DNA of 48,844 nt from a virus. The notes below the pieces were generated by a model. The model ran no database searches. It was not told the DNA's origin and saw nothing but the letters and a program-made list of their open reading frames with translations. The stretch lies in IMG/VR virus record IMGVR_UViG_3300029923_000328, positions 1 through 48,844 of that record; one strand, written 5' to 3'. Positions 1-9,100 of this stretch are shown one piece after another. The translations under genes were made by a program, and so were the position numbers. Within the stretch, counting starts at the first letter, position 1; every line of letters starts with the position of its first letter.

Positions 1-66
1 GGATGTACAACAAAAGAATTATATTCATTTACAATTTTCGAAGATTCTAGCGAAGCAACTGTTTAA
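1..66 (+). CDS. 3' end of an unidentified protein (partial)
   Basis: An open frame enters from the left edge and stops at TAA 64-66, leaving 21 C-terminal residues (ending DSSEATV). A strong terminator follows 31 bases later, so this is the last gene of an upstream transcription unit. It precedes tail genes, so a virion protein is possible, but the fragment is too short to identify. Confidence 0.6.
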   Translation, partial: GCTTKELYSFTIFEDSSEATV

Positions 67-96
67 TTAATTTTAAACTACTAGATAAAAATTTAT

Positions 97-132
97 CCCA
101 CACAGACATTTGTCTGTGTGGGTATTTTTTTT
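97..132 (+). terminator. Rho-independent terminator
   Basis: A perfect 12-bp stem (97-108 with 111-122), GC-rich for this genome, has a 2-nt loop and is followed by a run of eight T. It ends the unit upstream of the glycosyltransferase gene. Confidence 0.9.
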
Positions 133-154
133 ATGAATTAAAAGGGGATATGAT

Positions 155-2005
155 ATGAAAATTTCTGCAATTACGATTACTAAAAATGAAGCTTCTAATA
201 TCGAAAATTCCATCAATAGTTATAAAGACGTTGTAGATGAAATTATCATAGTAGATACTGGCTCAACTGATAATACTAAAGAGATTTGCACCAATTTAGG
301 GTGTAAGGTGATAGATTACGAATGGGAGAATGACTTCTCCAAAGCAAGAAATTTCGCAATCGAACAAACAACATGTGACACTATTTTATTCTTAGATTCT
401 GATGAATTCTTTGAATATAAATTAGACAATAATTTCAGAACAACTGTTGAAGATGTTCTGAATAGAGGATATAACGGTATCAAATTCTTGACTAAAAATA
501 TAGATGAAAGTTCACGAACTATTATCAATAACAGTTATGGATTAAAACTATTTAAAAATTTAGGATTTAGATATGATAGAAAAATACACGAAGTACTAAA
601 AGACTGTGATGAGAAATTAAATACAGTCACCGTATTAGGATATGACCTTATCCATACTGGATACAAAAAAGACGTAGATTTAGATAAATGTAAAAGAAAT
701 TTAGATATTCTCAATAAAAGTTATGAGAATAAAGAGTATGACACAATTGACTTATTCTATTTGTCAAGAGAAAATCTGGCAATGTCAAATTATGAATTGG
801 CAGATGAGTTTTGTGATAAATTCTTAGAATCTGATGATTTACAAGATATATTAGCTACATCTGATATTGCATATTTATCATACTTTTATAAGTATTATAT
901 AATGCAAAAGTTAAACTACTATAGCGATTCTGATTTAAAAAATCAATTACTTAAAATTGAATCACTTTATCCAAATATTCCACAAACATACTATGAACTT
1001 GCTATATTTGAAAAAAGTTCCGATTTAAATAAAGCTATTGAATATTTTAGAAAATGTATAAAACTTAATTTAGAATTTGAGAATGAACATAAGTTAACAA
1101 ACAATTTTGGAAATTATGAACCAAATATTTACCACACAATGGCAGAAATTGAATTTATATTAGACAAAAGAGATGAAGCTTTATCACATTGTATTGTATC
1201 ATGTATGTTAGATAGACATAATTCTGATTTTCTAGGGTTACTTTTAAAATTAGTAAAAAATAAAGATACAATGAAAATAATTGACACATTAAATAAAGTG
1301 TATCAACCAAAAACTACAAGTGATTATGAATTTTTAATTGATTCACTTGTAAACACTCAACTTTATGGTGTATTCATAGAATATACAATGAAGTATAATA
1401 TTGAACATAATGGTGGAAGTAATCTTGTATTTTTTGCTATGATTTTAAACACACAGACAGATTTATGTATAGAAACTGTACTAGACATATACGAGAAAAA
1501 AGGTAACGAATATAATCTATTTATAGCATCATTGGCTATTATGTATAATAACGATATCGATTTATATTATGCTTATAGAAATAGATTATCTATAATCTAT
1601 AAGAATGCTTTAGATTATTACTTTGGTAAAACAACAGATATAAGTGAAGATGATTATAGCGTTTTTATTAATTTATATGATAGATTGATTTATTTAACAA
1701 AAAAAATAAACTACATACAAGATATCGATATGGAAAAGATATCTCAAAAACAGTTAATGAAAATATTAAATACATTAGAATCTATCGGAAAATTTAGAGA
1801 AGTATATTTATTATCAAATAAATTAATTTATAATGATAGATTTATAGATGTTAGAGATGAATTAATTAGCATGATGTTATTCTCTTTATTTATGACTAGA
1901 AAATATACATTATTTATTAAATGGCACAATAAGCTAGTATTAGCTGAACATATCACTATTGACAAATATTCAAATTTATTAAAAATAGCAACTAAAGATG
2001 TATGA
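155..2005 (+). CDS. Family 2 glycosyltransferase with helical-repeat C-terminal region
   Basis: 616 residues. Residues 1-110 show the GT-A fold of family 2 glycosyltransferases: ITITKNEA at the N-terminus, IIIVDTGSTD near 30-39, SKARNFAI near 62-69 and the metal/nucleotide-sugar DxD motif LFLDSDE (D81, D83). The remaining 500 residues are helical with TPR-like pairs (for example the stretch around FEKSSDLNKAIEYFRKCI), an arrangement known from TPR-linked glycosyltransferases. The ATG at 155 follows an AAAGGGGA ribosome binding site. Among late virion genes, the plausible job is adding sugar to a virion or host surface protein, but donor and acceptor cannot be read from sequence. The zinc-finger gene starts 3 bases downstream. 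Confidence 0.85.
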   Translation: MKISAITITKNEASNIENSINSYKDVVDEIIIVDTGSTDNTKEICTNLGCKVIDYEWENDFSKARNFAIEQTTCDTILFLDSDEFFEYKLDNNFRTTVEDVLNRGYNGIKFLTKNIDESSRTIINNSYGLKLFKNLGFRYDRKIHEVLKDCDEKLNTVTVLGYDLIHTGYKKDVDLDKCKRNLDILNKSYENKEYDTIDLFYLSRENLAMSNYELADEFCDKFLESDDLQDILATSDIAYLSYFYKYYIMQKLNYYSDSDLKNQLLKIESLYPNIPQTYYELAIFEKSSDLNKAIEYFRKCIKLNLEFENEHKLTNNFGNYEPNIYHTMAEIEFILDKRDEALSHCIVSCMLDRHNSDFLGLLLKLVKNKDTMKIIDTLNKVYQPKTTSDYEFLIDSLVNTQLYGVFIEYTMKYNIEHNGGSNLVFFAMILNTQTDLCIETVLDIYEKKGNEYNLFIASLAIMYNNDIDLYYAYRNRLSIIYKNALDYYFGKTTDISEDDYSVFINLYDRLIYLTKKINYIQDIDMEKISQKQLMKILNTLESIGKFREVYLLSNKLIYNDRFIDVRDELISMMLFSLFMTRKYTLFIKWHNKLVLAEHITIDKYSNLLKIATKDV

Positions 2006-2008
2006 TAT

Positions 2009-2416
2009 ATGAATAATAGAAAATGTCAAAATTGTGGTAATGAATATTATGTTTGTAGGTCTTGTATATCTATAAATTCTTGGAAAAACGTTTGTTGTAC
2101 GCAACAATGTTTTAGAAATTTAATGGCTAACTCTGATACAGAGATAAAGCCAATCATTATAGAAAGTGGAGTGAATAATATGAATGTAGTTTTAAGGGCA
2201 GGATTAGTTGGTGGTAAAACAATTGACATTGTTGGATATGACGTAGTGTTAGGAAAGTTTGATTGTACCGATGATAAGACAAGGGGATACGATGATTTCG
2301 AGTATTTCATTATCCCTAAAGACGAATTACTGGCTATCAAAGAACAAATTTCGGTTTTATCTACAAGTGAGGTTTCTGCTAAACCGATATCAAAACCTAA
2401 AGTTTCAAAAATTTAA
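2009..2416 (+). CDS. Small zinc-finger-like phage protein
   Basis: 135 residues. The first 40 carry several cysteines in CxxC-type pairs (CQNC near 6-9, CRSC near 16-19, CC near 29-30, C34), typical of a small treble-clef or zinc-ribbon module. The rest is a soluble domain without recognised motifs and a lysine-rich tail. The ATG at 2009 lies 3 bases after the glycosyltransferase stop with little ribosome binding site. An in-frame ATG at 2180 has a much better one (GGAG), so a shorter 79-residue product without the zinc finger is also possible. Function unknown. A terminator follows. Confidence 0.6.
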   Translation: MNNRKCQNCGNEYYVCRSCISINSWKNVCCTQQCFRNLMANSDTEIKPIIIESGVNNMNVVLRAGLVGGKTIDIVGYDVVLGKFDCTDDKTRGYDDFEYFIIPKDELLAIKEQISVLSTSEVSAKPISKPKVSKI

Positions 2417-2439
2417 TAACAAAAACATAAATAAACATT

Positions 2440-2498
2440 AAGATAATTAAGTATAAAAAAGACAAAATCTTTGAGTATTACTTAATTATCTTTTTTTT
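2440..2498 (+). terminator. Rho-independent terminator
   Basis: A perfect 12-bp stem (2440-2451 with 2481-2492) has a long 29-nt loop and runs into eight T. It separates the glycosyltransferase/zinc-finger pair from the resolvase unit. Confidence 0.75.
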
Positions 2499-2558
2499 AA
2501 GATTTTTATATAAATAAAAGGTAAATTTTATTTCTAATAGAGAGTAGGTAAGAATATT

Positions 2559-3020
2559 TTGAAATATAAAAAATACATATGGGGTCTTGATTTATCGTTA
2601 AAGAATACGGGAGTTACTATTTTTCAAGATAATAAGCCTATATTTATTGGTAGCACCATGACTAAAGATAAACAAACTCACGGTGTTAGGTTGAAACAGA
2701 TTTATGATTATCTTAGTGAGTTAAAGGATAAATACCCACCTAGCGTTGTCTGTATTGAACGTGCATTCAGTAGGTTTAATACATCGACCGCAGTTATATA
2801 TCGCGTACACGGCATTGTTAACCTATTATTTTATGATGTTGAGCAGGTATATTATCCACCAAAGACAATCAAGGAATCAATTTTAAAAGGCAATGCTACA
2901 AAAAAAGAAGTCATGGAAGAAGTTTTGAAATTATATCCAAATGTGACATTTGAAAATGATGACCAAAGTGACAGCTTCGCAATTGTAGTAACCTATCTTA
3001 ATAAAAGTAAGGTGAAGTAA
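2559..3020 (+). CDS. RuvC-like Holliday-junction resolvase
   Basis: 153 residues, RNase H-like fold. The acidic catalytic residues of the RuvC family are visible: D11 in WGLDLSLKNTG, E67 in VVCIERAF, and D135/D138 in the DDQSDSFAI motif near the C-terminus. Length matches phage and bacterial RuvC proteins (150-170). The likely role is cutting branched replication or recombination intermediates before packaging. The start is TTG at 2559: no ATG lies near, and a GAGAGTAGG ribosome binding site sits about 8-10 bases upstream. The homing endonuclease gene starts 2 bases after the stop. Confidence 0.85.
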   Translation: MKYKKYIWGLDLSLKNTGVTIFQDNKPIFIGSTMTKDKQTHGVRLKQIYDYLSELKDKYPPSVVCIERAFSRFNTSTAVIYRVHGIVNLLFYDVEQVYYPPKTIKESILKGNATKKEVMEEVLKLYPNVTFENDDQSDSFAIVVTYLNKSKVK

Positions 3021-3022
3021 TT

Positions 3023-3898
3023 ATGGGCAGAACTGATAAATTATCTTATGAATATATTAAAGAACAATTTAATAATGTTGGATATACGTTATTAGGGGAT
3101 GAGTATATAAATTCTAAGATAAAACTTAGATATAAATGTGAAAAACATCCAGATAAAGAATTAAGCATCACATGGAGTAATTTTCAACAAGGGTATAGAT
3201 GCCAATATTGTAATAAAGAAATAAATAAAAATGAAATAAATTGTTATTCAATTTATGTACATATCTTTCCTAATGGTAAATTATACTTCGGTATTACTTC
3301 ACAAGATGTAGAACGTAGATGGATGAATGGGGCGGGATATCAATCTCAAATATTAATGACTAGAGCGATTAATAAATATGGATGGGATGATATTGAACAC
3401 GTTATCTTATATGATAATTTATCAAAGTCACAAGTTTGTAAGTTAGAACAAGATTATATTAAATATTATAATACGACTAATCATGAGTTTGGATATAACT
3501 TTTCAACTGGTGGTGAGGTTGGTAATAGCGGATGTATTAGAAATAAAGAGTGGAGAAAAAAAATAAGTGATTCTCAAAAAGGAAATAAAAATGTAATGTA
3601 TGGGAAACACCCCTCAGAAGAAACACGATTAAAACTTAGTATTGCTCGTAAAGGAAAACACAAAGGGGCAGAAAGTTGGAACTCAAAAACCATTATTTGT
3701 GTTGATACTGGTGAGATATTTTACTCTATAATTGATGCAAGTAATTATTATAAAACAAATTATTCTCATATAGGTGAATGTTGCCAACACAAACGTAAAA
3801 CAGCAGGAAAACATCAATGGGAATATTATGATAAATATATAGAAAAAGAAGGTGGAAATCATCGGAAGACAAACCCAGTACAACAAGCAAACGAATAG
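3023..3898 (+). CDS. GIY-YIG homing endonuclease (free-standing)
   Basis: 291 residues. An N-terminal zinc-ribbon-like domain (residues 1-60, CEKH and CQYC pairs) precedes a GIY-YIG nuclease core (SIYVHIFPNGKLYFGIT near 76-92, then R102 in VERRW and a catalytic Glu in KLEQDYI). After it come NUMOD3-type DNA-binding motifs (KKISDSQKGNKN, SEETRLKLSIARKGK) and a NUMOD1-like helix-turn-helix (IDASNYYKTNYSHIGECC). This order is classic for phage homing endonucleases. No intron surrounds it. It sits between resolvase and recombinase genes, and its last 47 bases overlap the recombinase frame, suggesting insertion at that gene's 5' end. Confidence 0.9.
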   Translation: MGRTDKLSYEYIKEQFNNVGYTLLGDEYINSKIKLRYKCEKHPDKELSITWSNFQQGYRCQYCNKEINKNEINCYSIYVHIFPNGKLYFGITSQDVERRWMNGAGYQSQILMTRAINKYGWDDIEHVILYDNLSKSQVCKLEQDYIKYYNTTNHEFGYNFSTGGEVGNSGCIRNKEWRKKISDSQKGNKNVMYGKHPSEETRLKLSIARKGKHKGAESWNSKTIICVDTGEIFYSIIDASNYYKTNYSHIGECCQHKRKTAGKHQWEYYDKYIEKEGGNHRKTNPVQQANE

Positions 3899-4895
3899 TG
3901 ATTTATTAGATAAAATTAGTATAGAGAATAAACAAATAATGACTGAATTTTTACAGTATTTAAAATCAGTTGATAGAAGCGCCACTACAATTCATGGATA
4001 TGAGAATGATTTACAAATATTCTTTACATGGAATCTGTTGTTTAATAATAACAAGTTCTTTATTGATTTAAATAAAAGAGAAGTAATGAGATATCAAAGT
4101 TATTTGTTATCAATTAATAATAGTCCTAATAGAATACGTAGACTAAAATCTGCATTGAGCAGTATGTCAATCTTTATTGAAAATATATTAGATGATGATT
4201 ATCCTAATTTTAGGAACATCATAAACAAGATTGAAAGCCCCGTTAAGACACAAACAAGGACTAAGACTATTGTTACAGCACAAGAGGTTGAAACCGTTCT
4301 AAAGTATCTGACAGATAGAGAGCAGTATCTAAAGGCTTGTGTTTTTGCTTTAGCTGTTTGTAGTGGTTCGCGTAAATCAGAATTAACACGATTTAAAGTA
4401 AATTATTTTGATGATAGTAATATAGTCTACGGTTCACTTTATAAAACACCAGAACTAATGAAAACAAAAGGGAAAGGTTCTCGTGGAAAAATGTTAGATA
4501 GATATACATTGGTTAAAGATTTTAAACCATACTTTGATTTATGGATGGCTCAAAGAGAAAAACTTGGAGTTGATAGTGAGTATTTGTTTGTTTCAAAAGA
4601 TGAAGCAACTGGTAAATGGAAACCAATTACAATCTATACTTTAAACAGTATGGCTATTACATTTAGTAGAGTACTAGGTATTGACTTCTACTGGCATTCA
4701 CTTAGACATTTATTTGTAAGTAGATTAATGGCTTCTAATATTCCAGCCGAAATTGTTAAGAAAATAGTTGGTTGGGAATCAGTAGATATGGTTGGTATCT
4801 ATAACGATGCTGATATATCTGCCGAACTAGGTAAATATTTTGATGAAAATGGAATAAAGGATAATATACAAGAAGGTAGTTTATCCAATTTATAA
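3852..4895 (+). CDS. Tyrosine recombinase (integrase family)
   Basis: 347 residues from GTG 3852. An N-terminal SAM-like core-binding domain (about 28-115) is followed by the catalytic domain with R174 (SGSRKSEL), H282 and R285 (HSLRH), W308 (GWESVD) and nucleophile Y317 (GIYND). The essential R-H-R-W/H-Y set is therefore present. Possible roles are phage integration, dimer resolution or, as in some SPbeta-like phages, a recombinase-fold regulator. The start is uncertain: the GTG lies inside the upstream homing endonuclease with its purine run only 1 base away, and ATG 3939 is an alternative that keeps the whole core-binding domain. It stands just before the pre-tail genes rather than beside a visible attachment site. 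Confidence 0.85.
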   Translation: MEIIGRQTQYNKQTNSDLLDKISIENKQIMTEFLQYLKSVDRSATTIHGYENDLQIFFTWNLLFNNNKFFIDLNKREVMRYQSYLLSINNSPNRIRRLKSALSSMSIFIENILDDDYPNFRNIINKIESPVKTQTRTKTIVTAQEVETVLKYLTDREQYLKACVFALAVCSGSRKSELTRFKVNYFDDSNIVYGSLYKTPELMKTKGKGSRGKMLDRYTLVKDFKPYFDLWMAQREKLGVDSEYLFVSKDEATGKWKPITIYTLNSMAITFSRVLGIDFYWHSLRHLFVSRLMASNIPAEIVKKIVGWESVDMVGIYNDADISAELGKYFDENGIKDNIQEGSLSNL

Positions 4896-4922
4896 TAATA
4901 GAAAATAGGGGAGATATATATT

Positions 4923-5570
4923 ATGGCTAATAAAAAAAGCGAGTATGCACACTTTTCAGATGTTCATGATAAAATGGTTCAAGTTACAACTGGTTTAATT
5001 ACTAGAGAACAATTCACTAACTGGTTTAATGAAAATATTACAGTAAAATCATATTTACCACTTGCAAGTAAATACGCAATTGTTAATGTGTTTGCAGAAA
5101 CATTTAAAAATAAAGCATTTAATCAAGGCGATAATAAGAAAATTGATTTAGACTATATTTATTTAGAATATGATTTATCTATGATGTTTGATTTACAGTT
5201 TTATTATACAAATATTGGTGTAATGCCAACTGATAAAACGACTAAGAATTATGACTTAGTTAAACAAAGTGGATTATATGATTTGATTAACGGTGCTTGT
5301 GAAGGTGATTATGTAGAATTACTTGAAAAATGTGATAGACTTTCTGGCATTCGTAACGTAAGTATTATGAATGAACTGATAAATATTTTTGATAATTATC
5401 CTAAAGTAGAAGAAATCGAAAGAATGAGAGATATTCTTAATAACGAAGTTGATATTGATAAGCTAAACGTTTTAAAAACTATTGAAACATTTAATAACCC
5501 AACTCTTACAAAGATTGTAGAGGGAATTAAATCTGAATCAACAGACGAGATACTTACCAAAAAGGAGTAA
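4923..5570 (+). CDS. Pre-tape-measure protein, unknown (candidate tail assembly chaperone)
   Basis: 215 residues, predicted soluble and helical, with no recognised motif. It starts at ATG 4923 after a GGGGAGA ribosome binding site. Its place two genes before the tape measure gene is where long-tailed phages usually keep tail assembly chaperones. No overlapping -1/+1 frame extension is visible, so the classic frameshifted chaperone pair is not supported. The assignment rests on position alone. Confidence 0.45.
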   Translation: MANKKSEYAHFSDVHDKMVQVTTGLITREQFTNWFNENITVKSYLPLASKYAIVNVFAETFKNKAFNQGDNKKIDLDYIYLEYDLSMMFDLQFYYTNIGVMPTDKTTKNYDLVKQSGLYDLINGACEGDYVELLEKCDRLSGIRNVSIMNELINIFDNYPKVEEIERMRDILNNEVDIDKLNVLKTIETFNNPTLTKIVEGIKSESTDEILTKKE

Positions 5571-5575
5571 TAATA

Positions 5576-6088
5576 ATGGCTGATGAAATAACACAGTTTC
5601 TAAATGCTAGATTAAAAACTATCGAAGCTAATATGCAATCTGAAATAAAAATTATATTAATGGAAACTGGTAATGAAGCCGTAAAGAAAATAAATTCATT
5701 TATTTCAGATTGGTATGACAAATATACATATGATGAAAGTGACCCTAACCATTATAAAAGAACTAATCAGTTAAGGAACTGTGCAAGATATAGCATAACT
5801 GGTAATACTGTTAGAGTTTACATGGATATGAGTAGATTAAGGGCTTCTGCTCAAAATGAAGGTAAAGGATGGCAAGCACACAGAAGTTTTGATGGTGAAG
5901 ATTTTACATATGGGTTGATTGATTTTCTTGAAAACGGTGGAGAAGGTAAAGGTTCAAGACGTAATCCACGTAGGAATGATTTTGGTATCCATTTTTTAGA
6001 ACAAACACAGGATTGGGTTAATGATTATGTTGCGAAAGAAATAGATAGAAAATTAAGAGTTTTAGTTAGAATGGACTATAAAAATTAA
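5576..6088 (+). CDS. Pre-tape-measure protein, unknown (tail completion or minor tail candidate)
   Basis: 170 residues, starting 5 bases after the previous stop with a strong AAAGGAG ribosome binding site. It has an N-terminal helix (TQFLNARLKTIEANMQSEIK), a central charged part and the motif GGEGKGSRRNPRRNDFG near 122-138. Size and position resemble HK97 gp10-like or other tail-completion proteins, but no diagnostic residue was seen. Confidence 0.4.
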   Translation: MADEITQFLNARLKTIEANMQSEIKIILMETGNEAVKKINSFISDWYDKYTYDESDPNHYKRTNQLRNCARYSITGNTVRVYMDMSRLRASAQNEGKGWQAHRSFDGEDFTYGLIDFLENGGEGKGSRRNPRRNDFGIHFLEQTQDWVNDYVAKEIDRKLRVLVRMDYKN

Positions 6089-6115
6089 ATTATATTTTAG
6101 AGAGGGGGGATAATT

Positions 6116-9100
6116 ATGGCTTTAGGTAAAGGCTCTAAATACTTACAAGAGTTTGGTGTTGAGATTGGTGTTGAGGTTAAAGATAAGGATAGTGTAAAGC
6201 AAGTTAATCTTATCGTAGACCAACTTAAAGAAGTATTTAAAAATAAATTAGGCGATAACGAACTATTCAATTATAAACAAGAATGGAAAAATGTACAAAA
6301 ATTAACAAGTCTAATCGATGAATTAGGGTCTGGAATGCGTGCAACATTTTTAGGTTCTGGTTCTAATTTACTTTCTACATTTTCATTAAATTTTGAAAAT
6401 TTACATAAAGGTATAACAACAGTTCTAATCGATTTCAAGGAAATGATTAGATTAAAAGATGCGGCTAATGCTGGTGGAGAATTTATTAAAAGTGGAACAC
6501 CAGAAGTAAATACTACCGTAGTTGATAAGACTAATCCTAAGTACCAGATGAGCGAAGTTATAAAGTTATATACAGAATTAAGAAATAAAGCTGAACAATT
6601 TGCAAAGCAAAGCGTTGGTTCAGAAAAATGGCAAGAAGCAGAAGTTCAACTAAGTAATGCTCAAACAAGATTAGATGAGTACATACAAAAACATGAAAAA
6701 TTAATTGATGATGAAAAACTCCGTTCTACCATATTAAAGAATCAGATTATGTTAAGTGAAAAACTTAATATGTTAGAAGCAAACAAATTAGATAAAGAAG
6801 AATCCACAGAAGCAAAAGATAATTTATCTTTATATAACCAAACATTAGGTATATTAAATACTATACATACTACAAAAATAAAACTTGTTACAGCGGATGA
6901 AAAATCTAGTTTATTATTAAAAGAGCAATTAAAAACATTACAACAAGAACTATCTAGTAATGTTGGTAGTGGTAGATTGACCACTAGTCAAGTTTCAAAC
7001 GTAAACAGCGGAACAGAAAATAATGACAAAATAGAAGCTAGTTATGCAGGAATTGTTCAAAAACAAGAGCAATCATTAAAACTAGCTAAAGAACAATCAG
7101 CCGCAGAAGATGGCTTAAAGTCCTCTCTCAATTATCAAGTAACTTTAAAAGAAAAAATTAATTCAGAAAATGCAAAAAATAATACAGAAGTTGCAAGTGC
7201 GTATAATAATCTTTTAGCTAAAGAAGAGATTGTATCTCAAACATATAAATCTCAAATATTAGATAAACAAAAAATAGTATCACTTGAAAACGATTATTCA
7301 GATAAGATGTCTATTGTAGATGCAAAAGAAAAAAGTTTACAAAGAAAAAATACAGAAGAAATAGATACTGATAATATTAAAACCGCAATAAAAGCTTACG
7401 ATGATTTAATCGAAGCTAAAATAAGATTGACAAAATTACAACAACAAAAAGCAAACGATGTTGTAATCGAGTCAAATGTTCAATCAGTTAAGAAATTGCA
7501 GTCTGCTTATACAACAGCATCTTCTGCTGTACTTAAAGACAATTCTGTTGTAGCTTCTAATGAAAAAGTTAAGGAATCAGTCATCGAAGCAGACAAAAAA
7601 TTGCTTGAAGCACAGAATAATATTTCTGACGGATTAAAAAATTCTACTGTTCATGTTTCAAGTTTTAATAGCAAAATGACAGATATGATTCGGAACGTAT
7701 TCCAATATAGAATAGCTTCTTCTGCATTCCAAGAAGTAGACCAAGCTATTATGGCAAGTATAAAAAAAGTAAAAGCACTTGACGATTCAATGACACAGAT
7801 TAGATTAGTCACTGGTGGAACAAGTCAAGAAGCACAACAAATGATTGGTACTTATGCTAACCTAGCCCTTCAACTACATACTACAACACAAGCTGTTGCA
7901 GATGGTTCGGTAGAGTGGCTTTTTAATCGAGGTCACTATAAATTCCTTTAACTGACGGGGAACTCCTTAGAGATTATTCTACTAACTTATTATGGTGACA
8001 TAAATAAGGGCAAGCAGTAATGTGCTTGGTATAGTAAAAAAGAATAATATTGGACAATCCGCAACCAAGTCTCTATTTATTTAGAGGAAGGCTCAACGAC
8101 TATTCCGAGAGGAAGTACATGCAAGTGCATGGAAATGGGGAATATTTCATATTACAATATGAAATAAAGATATAGCCTATGCTTATAGGAAACTATGAGA
8201 AAATTCCATTTTAGTATTCGTTAATATATTATAGAAAGAAGGTTTTGTGGATACAGATAATCAAGAAATTAAAGTAAGAATTAACAATTTTAATTTAGAA
8301 CATTTTAAAGGTTTAGGATATGATGTAAAAATTAATGATAATATTATCATTAAAACGTGTGAACTTCCTAATGGCTCTGGAATTAAAGTTGATGTAAAAT
8401 GTAAATATTGTAAAAAGATATTTAAAAAACCATATAGAAAATACTTAGAAACTAAAGATGATATTTGTTGTGATAAATGTAAGACTAAAAAATGTGAAAA
8501 AACTAATATTAAAAGGTATGGTAATAAATGTTCTTTAAGAAATAAAGATATTTTAGATAAGGCTAAACAAACTAATATTAAAAAATTAGGTGTTGAGTAT
8601 CCTTTTCAAAATAAGGAAATATTAAAGAAGTGCATAAAAACATCATCTAAAAAATATGGTATAAACTACAGGAAACATAGTACGAGTAAACAACAATTAT
8701 ATATTTATAATTTATATGGTGGGATTTTAAATTATAATATTGGTAATTATTTTTTAGATATATATTTTAAAGATTCTAATATTTATTTTGAGTACGATGG
8801 TTCTGGTCATAATCTTGGGGTTAGACTAGGTACATTTACAATAGATGAATTTAATAAAAATGAATTAAATAGAGAAAAATTTCTATATGATTTAGGAATA
8901 AAAGAATTTAGAATAATATCTGGAACTGATAAACTACCATCTGATGCTGAACTAATAAGTATTAAGAACAAGGCATTCGAAATATTAATTAATCAAGATT
9001 TTTATAAATATACATATAATATAGATACTAAAATGGAATCTTTTGAGAAGTAACGATTCTTAAAAGTAATATTACAGGAGACAGGGCAAAACAGTAGAAG

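Larger units (their letters stand above)
7921..9077 (+). other. Group I self-splicing intron in the tape measure gene
   Basis: 1157-nt insertion placed by three signs. First, exon frames rejoin only if 7921-9077 is removed. Second, a P1 helix forms between exon bases 7914-7920 (AGTGGCT) and guide bases 7931-7937 (GGTCACT), putting a U.G wobble exactly at the 5' splice site. Third, the last intron base is G (9077). Core-like elements follow in order: P-like ACTGACGGGGAAC near 7951, Q-like AATCCGCAACCAAG near 8056, R-like GCTCAACGACTATTCC near 8091 and S-like AAGATATAGCC near 8167. Hairpins between R and S (for example 8145-8164) fit P8. An endonuclease gene occupies the 3' part. Confidence 0.9.

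Noticed and set aside
3852-4895. Integrase attachment site next to the recombinase
   Set aside because: No direct repeats or tRNA-end-like sequence were found around the gene; an attachment site cannot be supported from this window.
4923-6088. Programmed frameshift between tail assembly chaperone genes
   Set aside because: The two genes are separated by stop and start codons with a good ribosome binding site, and no slippery site with an overlapping frame was seen.
7921-8246. Premature stop in the tape measure gene as a pseudogene or sequencing frameshift
   Set aside because: A 1157-base group I intron with P1 pairing, core elements and an internal endonuclease explains the break, and the frame is restored exactly on removal.
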